Positions 1-8,474 of a DNA stretch of 38,378 bases are shown here, one piece after another; the first letter of the stretch is position 1; each line of letters starts with the position of its first letter. The stretch lies in IMG/VR virus record IMGVR_UViG_3300034789_000724, positions 1 to 38,378 of that record, one strand, 5' to 3'. The DNA comes from a virus. The position numbers and the translations under genes are program-made. The notes beneath the pieces were generated by a model. It was not told where the DNA came from. It did no database searches and saw nothing but the letters and a program-made list of their open reading frames with translations.

Positions 1-316
1 TAGCATCTAAGGTTGGAGTTGCTGTAGAAGGAAGGTCACGAAGTGCTTGCCTATAAGTAGACCACTCTGAAGAAAGTGTAAGGTCTGATGATGCTCTCCA
101 ATCAGTCTTTGCAATTCTTCTATCTCTCTCTTCTCGCAGAAGTTTCATTGCTTCTGCATTATCTAATTCTGTGATTTTAGCAGTAATTGCTGCTTGAGTT
201 GGTTTATCTTGTCCGTGACCATCAATCCACTCCAAACCAGAATACGAATCACCACGAAGCACCCATTCTGCTCCTGGTGTAAGTACTTGTAATGCTGATG
301 GAATATCGTACTTCAT
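1..316 (-). CDS. Phage tail assembly chaperone-like protein (C-terminus cut by window edge)
   Basis: Starts at ATG 316 and runs off the left edge; 105 codons are visible. The N-terminus (PGAEWVLRGDSYSGLEWID) and the later charged stretch LREERDRRIAKTDW followed by EWSTYRQALRDLP resemble the small Phage_tail_APC family that sits beside tail-fibre genes in many cyanophages. The family is thought to help fold or attach distal fibres; that role is inferred from family and position. No clear Shine-Dalgarno precedes the start, but a late-type CATAAATA motif lies about 22 bp upstream, inside the stop codon of the preceding fibre gene. The length cannot be judged because the end is missing. Confidence 0.6.
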   Translation of the reverse strand, partial: MKYDIPSALQVLTPGAEWVLRGDSYSGLEWIDGHGQDKPTQAAITAKITELDNAEAMKLLREERDRRIAKTDWRASSDLTLSSEWSTYRQALRDLPSTATPTLDA

Positions 317-337
317 AATGATTTTTATTTTTATTTT

Positions 338-345
338 TATTTATG
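338..345 (-). promoter_or_regulatory. T4-like late promoter motif CATAAATA
   Basis: On the minus strand the octamer CATAAATA lies about 22 bp upstream of the ATG at 316 and contains the TAA stop of the gene at 341-850. T4 late promoters consist mainly of a TATAAATA -10 element; cyanophage versions keep ATAAATA or CTAAATA. The match and position support it, but AT-rich DNA makes chance hits possible. Confidence 0.5.
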
Positions 346-850
346 TTTCAATTTCCATTATGGTCAGAGTTGATATATGACCATATCCAGTATAATTGAA
401 TCTTGTATCATTAGTATCCCAACCAGCACCCATGAGATTAAACGTCAATACAGTTCCAGCAGCAGCAGTTGATGTATATACAGTAGACCTATTAAGATTA
501 GCACCTGGATAAGCATTAGTTCCCCAAGAATCACCACTACCACCATCAACACCTTGAATACGTGTTTCAACTCCCCCAATTGTTACAGAAAATCCAAGAT
601 TAGCGCGACTGCTATCACTTGCATCCCAAGCATGACAATATGCTGTTAAAAAATATTTACTATTTGTAGCAAGAGCAGTGTGATTTACACTATGAATAGT
701 ATAGTAAGTTTGTGCTGCTGTAGTTGCCATTTGTGTTGTACCTTCACCATAACTAACCTTAATAATAGTTCCGGGAGGAGCATCAGTCCAAGAACCACCA
801 AGATTGAGATTTCCTGTAGCGTTTATGTTTGATACATTAAGAGTTCCCAT
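341..850 (-). CDS. Virion appendage / fibre-associated protein, 169 aa
   Basis: Begins MGTLNVSNINATGNLNLGG, a start shared in style with other cyanophage fibre proteins that list short beta-strand repeats. The rest is rich in Thr, Ser, Gly and Asn with alternating hydrophobics, as expected for a beta-sandwich appendage domain. No catalytic motif or membrane segment is visible. A strong AGGAGGT ribosome site lies just upstream of ATG 850, and only 9 bp separate it from the giant fibre gene before it, so the two are likely co-expressed. A distal fibre or receptor-facing role is inferred from composition and position; I recognise no named family. Confidence 0.6.
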   Translation of the reverse strand: MGTLNVSNINATGNLNLGGSWTDAPPGTIIKVSYGEGTTQMATTAAQTYYTIHSVNHTALATNSKYFLTAYCHAWDASDSSRANLGFSVTIGGVETRIQGVDGGSGDSWGTNAYPGANLNRSTVYTSTAAAGTVLTFNLMGAGWDTNDTRFNYTGYGHISTLTIMEIET

Positions 851-859
851 GTTACCTCC

Positions 860-3800
860 TTATACGACGGTGAATGTTGTTCCTGTTGGGACAGTCAAGG
901 TAACATTATTTCCAATGGTGTATGGACCAAATATACCAACGTTTTTGTTTGCAGGTAATGTCTTGGAACTATTTAAGGTGGTATCATTTTCGAAGAATCC
1001 TTGACCAGCATCAGTACCCTCAGAACCACCACTAGAACTACTACCACCACCTTCGGTCTCATAATAAACGGTTACCTCTCCAGAATCAAAAGTTTGTGCT
1101 GTGTATCCCGAACCACCAGGTGTATAAGTTTGTATTCTAAGTTTATCAAGAGCATTCGTTAATTGTATACTACCAGCACCATGAGAAATTTGCCCAGTTG
1201 ATTGGTTGCTATGACCTACATGAGAAATAGTCCACTTATTTCCAGTTATATTTACTAATTCTATATTGTAAGAGTAATCATCGGTATCATTAATATGAGA
1301 ACCCAAACCATAAAAATAAGTAGTTCTTGATGCATCTGATGTCTGGTCTCGAAGTTCATAACTTGATTCATATCCAGACTGAATATATCCACTACTATCA
1401 CCAACTTCCATATTAAGGAAGCCAATATTACTAGTTCCATTAAAATTGGCTCTATGTATAGATACTGTGATTTTCTTGGCAGTAGACGGAATATTGGTAA
1501 ATGCTGCTGCAGTACTAGAAGTGGCATCTACTGTTCCAAGTTTTACTAAAGAACTACCACCAGAACTACTAGAACCACCACCACTACCTTCGGTCTCATA
1601 ATGAACAGTTACATATCCATTCTGGTTCCCCTGGGGTCCACCGGGGGAAAGATATCGACCATTTTGAGTTTTTATTCTTAGTTTATCAAGTGCGTTTGAT
1701 AGTGTTATACTACCACCACCATGGATTGATTTATCAGTACTATCTCCACCTTGATGTGAAATAGTCCAACTGTTTCCAGTTACATTTACTAATTCTATAG
1801 TAATGTTATAGTCATAAGAAATACTTGTATCATCAGCAAGTCCATAAGCAGTAGTTAGTTGATTTCCACCTAGATTACCAGCAACATCTACACTATCAAA
1901 AGCTGATTGATATCCACTGTTAGCATATCCACTACTATCACCAACCTCCATAATAATATCATCACTAGTACCATCTAGAGTATTGTAACCAAACCTATAC
2001 AGAGATACGGTGATTTTCTTGGCAGTAGATGGAATATTAGTAAATGCTGCTTCCGTTATTGAAGATGGTGTATCGATTGTTACTGTTCCATGTTTTACTA
2101 AAGAACCACCACCAGAACTACTAGAACCAGCACCACCAGTAGTATTAGTATCATACCAAATATCACCATCACAAACATCTACTGTTGGTTCTGTGGATCC
2201 TATATAACGTTTTCCAAATGCATTACTCGTAGACCCAATTCCTATTGTAGCAATTCCGGCAGAAATTGTCACTTCAATCGGATTACTACACCCATATTCT
2301 GTTCTTGGCGTATTATTATCCGCATATTGTTTTACATCAATATCTGTTAAAGTTCCACTACCACTAGCACCACTAGTTTGGTCTGCCCAAGTAACACCTG
2401 CACCAGCACCACCAGAAGTTAATACCTGACCAGGAGTTCCATAGTTAGCACCACCAAGACCAATTTGTCCATTAGATCCAATACGGAATCTTTCTGTACC
2501 CTCAGTTGTAACCTTAAAGTGCCCATCAGTTCCAGTATCAACGACTTCTGCTTCTGTGTTTCCTTCTGTAATTTTATCGCTACTAATGCCGACATTGCCA
2601 CTATCAGTTGCACTATGCTTGATAATATAGCAGAGAGCATAATATGGTGGGAGGTTATTATGTGCTTGTCCACCACCTTGAGATGATATTGAAGAAGAAG
2701 TTGATACCTCGTAAACTGAACCAGTATTCCAACTAAAATCTGGACTTGCACTGCTATCTCCTATCCAATAATAATCACCATTACTAAATGGATGATTATG
2801 AGATGGCATCTCATCAACTGTTAATGTATGAGTAGCAGCACCACCAGTAGAACCAATACCAATACCAGGATATGTATTATCACCTCCATCAGTAGCACCA
2901 ATAATAAATCTATCTCTTAAGTCAGGAACATTAGGTCCTACAATATCTTGAAGTGCTAATGATTGTACTGAAGTACCATCACAAAGTTGATATCCATTAG
3001 GAATACTTGCAACTGAACCAGCCCAAGCAACAATAGTTCCTACAGGATCTGAACTAAAATTAGATCCACTACCAGCACTAGTATCATACCAAATATCACC
3101 ATCACAAACATCTACAGTTGGTTCTGTGGTTCCTACATAACGCTTTCCGTATGCATTACTTGTAGTTCCAATTCCAATCGTTGCAATTCCAGCAGTAATT
3201 GTTACATCAATTGGATTACTGCATCCATACTCTGTTCTTGGCGTATTATTATCCGAATATAGTTTTACATCAATATCTGTTAATGTACCCGATCCACTAT
3301 TTGCAGCATCAATGGTAAAACTATCACCGTTGTCGGTAAGAGTAATATTATTTCCTGCAGTAATAGTAACAATACCAGTATTATTATCACTACCTACCAG
3401 TTTTATTTTTATATCAGTACCGTCTGCTTCCGTTTCTAAATCATACGTTGTGTTTGTATCTCCACTACCAGATTCTAAAATAACAATTTCACCACCCATA
3501 TTTGGATGAGAAGTACACTGATAATATAATGTAGGAGGAGCATCAAACTGAACATTCCAAGTTAAAGTACCATTCTGTATATCATTATTAACAATTCCAT
3601 CATTATATTGTGTTCCAGCAGATCCATTTGCAGTGCTCTGAATCCTAAAAGGATGAGCATTCATATTATTGGTAAACTTGTACTGCTGACCTCTAACCAG
3701 ATAGATTTTTGGATCATTCTCTGCACCAATTAAACCTGGACCAGTGAATGTATAATGATTAATTCCATTAGCACCTAATATCCATTCTGATGTGTATGTC

Positions 3801-6800
3801 GATATACCTGCAGTATGTGCATATCCAGCAACCTCAGCATATTGAGAATTACTTGATGCATTTAATGTATCATCGGTAATCGTTAATCCATTTCCTAAAG
3901 TTAAGTAAGTTAACTTCTCTTCACTATCATCGTAAAAAACAATTTTATCGGCACCAGCATCAACAGCATCAATTTGAGCAGTATCAACTTTTAATACATC
4001 ACTAGCACTAACGGCAATACCAATTCCAGCACCAGCAACAGCATCAATGGTAAGTTGTGTACCAGAGTTTCTTGTAACTGTAATATTAGAACCACCAGTG
4101 ATTGTAATATCATCATTGGTAGTTCCATCACTTAATCTAATTGCAGGATCATCATTATTACCAGCAGTTTGTTCAACAGTTAAATCGTAAGTTTTACCTG
4201 CGTCACTATCTACACTAATAGTAGTATTATCTATCGTTAATCCACTTCCTGCAGTCAAGTAAGTTAACTTGTTTTCACTATCATCATAGAAAACAATCTT
4301 ATCGGCACCAGCATCAATACCACCAATATTACCATCAACTGCATTTAATATATCACTAGCACTAGCAGCAATACCAACTCCAGCACCATTAACAGCAGAA
4401 ATAGTAAATCCAGTCGAATCTGCAGGGTCAATAGTAATATTAGAACCAGCAGTAACTTTGATGGAAGAAATTCCTGTTCCACCGTCAGTCAGCACAATTT
4501 TAGCATTGTCACCATCATCTGCCGCTTCTATTGTATATCCAACCCCAGCAAAAGTGGATATATCTTTCCATTCTGGTGCTTCACTAGTATTGTTGTAAGT
4601 GAGAACCCTATTATCTGCATCAGGTTCTCCAAGGAATGTGGTTACTCCTGGACCAGTTTGATATGGTATGCTTCCTGCTGCACCACCTGAAAGACTATTT
4701 GCTACTCCTGCAGTTAAGTCCGTTGCACTCACCCAAGATGGTGCTGAACCTTGATTATACTGAAGTAATTGACCAGTTACACTTCCATTGGCAATAAATT
4801 GTGTTGTATCAACATCACTTTGATAAGGAATTTGATACGCACCACCACCTTTTAAGTTAGTTGCTATACCTGCATTATCTGCATATTCTGCAACAGTTGC
4901 TATACCTGCAGTATGTGCGTATCCAGCAATAGTTGCTATACCTGCAGTATGTGCGTATCCAGCAATAGTTGCAAAACCGACACTAGCATCAGCAAAGTTA
5001 ATATCAACATTAGATGCTGCTGTTAATCTTCCTTTACTGTCAACAGAAAATGTTCCAACTTGAGTTCCAGATCCATAATCACCTGCTGATACAGCAGTAT
5101 CTGCCAGTGTTGCTGCTGCAGTTACATCTTCATGACCTTTGAAGTCAACATTCCATGTAATATCACCTGTTGCCTCAATATTTCTAGAATTAGTTAATGA
5201 ATCGGCAGTTGCAACATTAGCATTGCCAAAATTAATATTAGTACTTGTAACTCCAGTAACTCTACCTTTATCATCTAATGTTAAGGATACTAATTTATTA
5301 TCTCCACCATAATCTCCTGCACCAGGACCAACGTCCTTTAGGGTGAGTGCAAATCCTACATTTTCAGTTCCATCAAAAGTTTTTCCTACTGCAACAATAT
5401 CATCATTGGTACCTTCACCTAAAGTAAATGTTCTAGGTGTTTTTAATTTGTTAGCAATATCAACACTAGCATCAGCAAAGTTAATATCAACATTAGATGC
5501 TGCTGTTATTCTACCTTTAGTGTCAACAGTAACAATACCAACTTGAGTTGAAGAACCATAAGTTCCTTGTTCGACACCAGTAGTTGTTAATGTAAGTGCG
5601 AATCCTACATTTTGAGTTCCATCAAAAGTTTTTCCTACCGCAACAACATCAGTTCCAAAAGAAATTTCTCTAGGAGTTTCTAACTTCTTAGCAATATCAG
5701 CAGTTCCTTGGAAAGCACCATTAAACGTAGTTGCATAAACATTATTCCATCTTAGATTAGCAGATCCTAAATTCACACCATTATTAGTTTTAGGATTAAT
5801 ATCACTAATTACACGAGAACCAAAAGATACAGTATCAGAATTTACATCATTACCAAGTGTTGTATTACCATTTACTGTAAGATTTCCAGAAACAGTAACA
5901 TCATCAGGTAAACCAATTGTTAAAGTAGTTCCATTACCTACAGTTACAATTTCATTTGTGGTTCCTTCAATTTTAAACGTCTCACTATCAAGATCAACGG
6001 AACCATTTCCACTATCTCCCGCAAAGTCTAAATCTTGAGCGGTAATTTGATTATCTACATATGCCTTAATTGATTGCTGAGTGGCAAGTGCGGTGGCACT
6101 ATCAGATGACATGTCATCTTCATCAAGTATTGATGTGATGCTGACCGTTGGATTTGTCCCTACTTTTAACGTATCAGTTGTTGTAATTCCTTGAATATCT
6201 AAAGAGGTATTAAAAGTACCAGTGTTTGCTGTTAAATTATCAAAGGTTAAATCATCTTTGATGTATAAATCACCACCAACATAAAGGTCTCCTCCAGTTG
6301 TTGTGATACCAGCATTACCGGCAAGTGTTACTGCAACACCAACAGAGGGTCCAAGTACATTTAAGTTTCCTGTAGCGTCAACTTGTAATTCACTACTAAA
6401 AGTTGCTATACCAGATACACCTAAATTATCAAGTTCCGTATGACCATCTACATCTAAATCTTTTTTAGCTTCAATTATATTATCAAAAGTTGCAATTCCT
6501 GTAACTTTGAGTTCATCTAAATCCGCTAAACCATCTACTGTTAATTTTTGATCAACATCTAAATTCTTTTCAAATGTTGAATTTTGGGTTACGGTTAAAG
6601 TATCAATATTGACACCACCACTAAAGGTAGATACTCCAAGAACATCCAATAATTGTGTCGGTATTGTGCTTCCGATACCAACACGATCATTATTAAAATC
6701 ATAATAAAACTTTTCTGCTCCGTCTACAAGACCAGCAGTATTATGAAACTGAATTTGACCTATAGTTCCACCGGCACCAGAAATTACTGATTGTGGTGTA

Positions 6801-7477
6801 ACCCACAAAAGACCACCAGTTGCAGTTTTTACTATTAAATCTCCCGTACTACCAGGTTGATTATTAGAATCATAAATTGTTCCTGTGATTCTAAAATTTC
6901 CATCAAGATGTAATCTCTGAGTTGGATCTATAGTTGAAATACCAACAAAACCGTTTAAGTCTGTTGTTACAAATGTTCCTCCCGTTCCTACAGTTATTCT
7001 ATCACCAGCAGCAAATAATCCATCATTAAAAGTAAATCTAGTATCTGTGGCAAAATCATCACTACTTTTGAATAATACTGAATTATTATTTCCAGGAGGT
7101 GCAACTGTTATTGTTGCAAGAGTACCTACACTAACACCTTCAATATAAGGATCTGCTACAGCAGTTATAGAATTACCAATAAAATCAAGTTGTGTAATAC
7201 TACTAGCAGTACCAACAAGTTCACTTTCTTCAAATACACTAATTGATCCAGGAATAATACCTCCCTGAACAGGAATCCAATATCGATTTATTTGATTATC
7301 ATCACCAATAATAGATATTATTTGATATTGTTCTCCAGCAGGAATATTAGGAGTACCTCCAGGAGGAGGATTACCTAAATTTGGTTCAGAATCACCTGGA
7401 GACAAATATCTATATCTATCGGTAGTTAATCCCGATTGGGGAGTTTTTTTATAGCGACCTGAGATATATCTAGACAT
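860..7477 (-). CDS. Giant tail fibre / virion structural protein with collar and cupredoxin-like domains, 2205 aa
   Basis: A very long structural protein. N-terminal two thirds: repeats of the RVGIGSTIPTQ and LDVDG type, typical of cyanophage fibre proteins. About 36-base tandem repeats encode IAGYAHTAGIAT around 4880-4975. Residues about 1226-1333 form a cupredoxin-like domain with H1275, C1321, H1324 and M1327 in the amicyanin-type order C-x2-H-x2-M. Residues about 1476-1620 are a phage tail collar domain (VGTIVAWAG, GYQLCDG, PDLRDRFIIGA, MPSHNHPF, LPPYYALCYIIK). The C-terminus holds two diverged tandem copies of a roughly 170-residue domain starting SLVK and ending in a VxYETEG plus Gly/Ser linker. 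No protease or chaperone domain of the S74 type is seen. Likely role: long or side tail fibre mediating contact with the host (inferred). Confidence 0.8.
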   Translation of the reverse strand: MSRYISGRYKKTPQSGLTTDRYRYLSPGDSEPNLGNPPPGGTPNIPAGEQYQIISIIGDDNQINRYWIPVQGGIIPGSISVFEESELVGTASSITQLDFIGNSITAVADPYIEGVSVGTLATITVAPPGNNNSVLFKSSDDFATDTRFTFNDGLFAAGDRITVGTGGTFVTTDLNGFVGISTIDPTQRLHLDGNFRITGTIYDSNNQPGSTGDLIVKTATGGLLWVTPQSVISGAGGTIGQIQFHNTAGLVDGAEKFYYDFNNDRVGIGSTIPTQLLDVLGVSTFSGGVNIDTLTVTQNSTFEKNLDVDQKLTVDGLADLDELKVTGIATFDNIIEAKKDLDVDGHTELDNLGVSGIATFSSELQVDATGNLNVLGPSVGVAVTLAGNAGITTTGGDLYVGGDLYIKDDLTFDNLTANTGTFNTSLDIQGITTTDTLKVGTNPTVSITSILDEDDMSSDSATALATQQSIKAYVDNQITAQDLDFAGDSGNGSVDLDSETFKIEGTTNEIVTVGNGTTLTIGLPDDVTVSGNLTVNGNTTLGNDVNSDTVSFGSRVISDINPKTNNGVNLGSANLRWNNVYATTFNGAFQGTADIAKKLETPREISFGTDVVAVGKTFDGTQNVGFALTLTTTGVEQGTYGSSTQVGIVTVDTKGRITAASNVDINFADASVDIANKLKTPRTFTLGEGTNDDIVAVGKTFDGTENVGFALTLKDVGPGAGDYGGDNKLVSLTLDDKGRVTGVTSTNINFGNANVATADSLTNSRNIEATGDITWNVDFKGHEDVTAAATLADTAVSAGDYGSGTQVGTFSVDSKGRLTAASNVDINFADASVGFATIAGYAHTAGIATIAGYAHTAGIATVAEYADNAGIATNLKGGGAYQIPYQSDVDTTQFIANGSVTGQLLQYNQGSAPSWVSATDLTAGVANSLSGGAAGSIPYQTGPGVTTFLGEPDADNRVLTYNNTSEAPEWKDISTFAGVGYTIEAADDGDNAKIVLTDGGTGISSIKVTAGSNITIDPADSTGFTISAVNGAGVGIAASASDILNAVDGNIGGIDAGADKIVFYDDSENKLTYLTAGSGLTIDNTTISVDSDAGKTYDLTVEQTAGNNDDPAIRLSDGTTNDDITITGGSNITVTRNSGTQLTIDAVAGAGIGIAVSASDVLKVDTAQIDAVDAGADKIVFYDDSEEKLTYLTLGNGLTITDDTLNASSNSQYAEVAGYAHTAGISTYTSEWILGANGINHYTFTGPGLIGAENDPKIYLVRGQQYKFTNNMNAHPFRIQSTANGSAGTQYNDGIVNNDIQNGTLTWNVQFDAPPTLYYQCTSHPNMGGEIVILESGSGDTNTTYDLETEADGTDIKIKLVGSDNNTGIVTITAGNNITLTDNGDSFTIDAANSGSGTLTDIDVKLYSDNNTPRTEYGCSNPIDVTITAGIATIGIGTTSNAYGKRYVGTTEPTVDVCDGDIWYDTSAGSGSNFSSDPVGTIVAWAGSVASIPNGYQLCDGTSVQSLALQDIVGPNVPDLRDRFIIGATDGGDNTYPGIGIGSTGGAATHTLTVDEMPSHNHPFSNGDYYWIGDSSASPDFSWNTGSVYEVSTSSSISSQGGGQAHNNLPPYYALCYIIKHSATDSGNVGISSDKITEGNTEAEVVDTGTDGHFKVTTEGTERFRIGSNGQIGLGGANYGTPGQVLTSGGAGAGVTWADQTSGASGSGTLTDIDVKQYADNNTPRTEYGCSNPIEVTISAGIATIGIGSTSNAFGKRYIGSTEPTVDVCDGDIWYDTNTTGGAGSSSSGGGSLVKHGTVTIDTPSSITEAAFTNIPSTAKKITVSLYRFGYNTLDGTSDDIIMEVGDSSGYANSGYQSAFDSVDVAGNLGGNQLTTAYGLADDTSISYDYNITIELVNVTGNSWTISHQGGDSTDKSIHGGGSITLSNALDKLRIKTQNGRYLSPGGPQGNQNGYVTVHYETEGSGGGSSSSGGSSLVKLGTVDATSSTAAAFTNIPSTAKKITVSIHRANFNGTSNIGFLNMEVGDSSGYIQSGYESSYELRDQTSDASRTTYFYGLGSHINDTDDYSYNIELVNITGNKWTISHVGHSNQSTGQISHGAGSIQLTNALDKLRIQTYTPGGSGYTAQTFDSGEVTVYYETEGGGSSSSGGSEGTDAGQGFFENDTTLNSSKTLPANKNVGIFGPYTIGNNVTLTVPTGTTFTVV

Positions 7478-7483
7478 TTATTA

Positions 7484-8473
7484 TTACGTAGTGCTATTCT
7501 CTAAGATACTCATAATTAATTCCATTTGTAGTGGAGCCACATTACCTCCACTTGGAGAGACACCGACATTTACAGTAAACTTATCATTATCTATTTTTGT
7601 TACAGTCAGATTCTGACCAGAAGCAGGATCTGTTGTTCTAGGGTATGTATGCACGCTTAAGTATCTATCCATACTACACCTAAATGATAAAGAATTATCT
7701 GCTATACTTATCGTATTTCCATTTGATAGTCCATGTCCAGCGATTGTTAATGTTAAAACTCCTGTAGCACCATCATAAGTTGCTGCTGTTGGAGGATTCA
7801 TTGTAGCGGGTGTGCCTGTAGTATTTGTAATAGCATTTGATGTTGCACTTACAAATTTATGTTGAGCGGGCACATATGTATGAGGAATACCATTAACTAC
7901 ACCTGCATCAATAGTAAAGGTTTTTGATGTTCCTACATTATTTACAATACTATCAACGATAAAACTTCTTTGTGGTTCTGGAAAAACACTTGTAGTTATA
8001 CCTGAATTATATGATCCACAATCAAAGACAATATTGCTCAGTGTTACTTCATCATTAACATTAAATCCATGATTGTTTATTGTTGTTACAGTAGCAATAC
8101 CTGATGAATTATCGTAATCTACATTTGTAATTGTCGTTACTCCTGATTGAACTCCATTGATAATAACGGAATCTTTTATTCTTGCATCTCTTTGAAGAAC
8201 TAGTCTGCCATCAATTATCACTAAAGCATCGTTAGGTGGAATTTCACCATTCTTTATAACTCTAATATTTCTAGTATTACCCTTTGTCTTAGATGCTTGA
8301 CTTTCTCTTCTATGCGTAAAAGTCATTGTTGGGTATGTATTTACCCCAACATTAGATACTGAAGCATATAAGATAATTGAAGAAACTCCTGTAGGTGCAG
8401 TATAAACTGTCTGCTCCCCAGGAGAAACTGGAACAGCAATCGTGATAAACTTATTAAGTGGTGCAACTGCCAT
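7484..8473 (-). CDS. Virion structural protein, 329 aa
   Basis: Starts MAVAPLNKFITIAVPVSPGEQTVY. The first ~90 residues look like a beta-sandwich domain reporting conserved features of cyanophage structural proteins (TYPTMTFTHRRE, IPPNDALVIIDGRLVLQRDARI). Two later segments repeat the idea 'GIATVTTINNHGFNVNDEVTLSNI' / 'GVLTLTIAGHGLSNGNTISIAD', a GHG(F/L)-x-G/V-N-D motif common in marine phage structural proteins. It lies between two large fibre genes with spacings of 1 to 6 bp, so it is part of the same appendage operon. Specific role unknown; fibre connector or accessory protein is an inference. Confidence 0.65.
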   Translation of the reverse strand: MAVAPLNKFITIAVPVSPGEQTVYTAPTGVSSIILYASVSNVGVNTYPTMTFTHRRESQASKTKGNTRNIRVIKNGEIPPNDALVIIDGRLVLQRDARIKDSVIINGVQSGVTTITNVDYDNSSGIATVTTINNHGFNVNDEVTLSNIVFDCGSYNSGITTSVFPEPQRSFIVDSIVNNVGTSKTFTIDAGVVNGIPHTYVPAQHKFVSATSNAITNTTGTPATMNPPTAATYDGATGVLTLTIAGHGLSNGNTISIADNSLSFRCSMDRYLSVHTYPRTTDPASGQNLTVTKIDNDKFTVNVGVSPSGGNVAPLQMELIMSILENSTT

Positions 8474-8474
8474 A

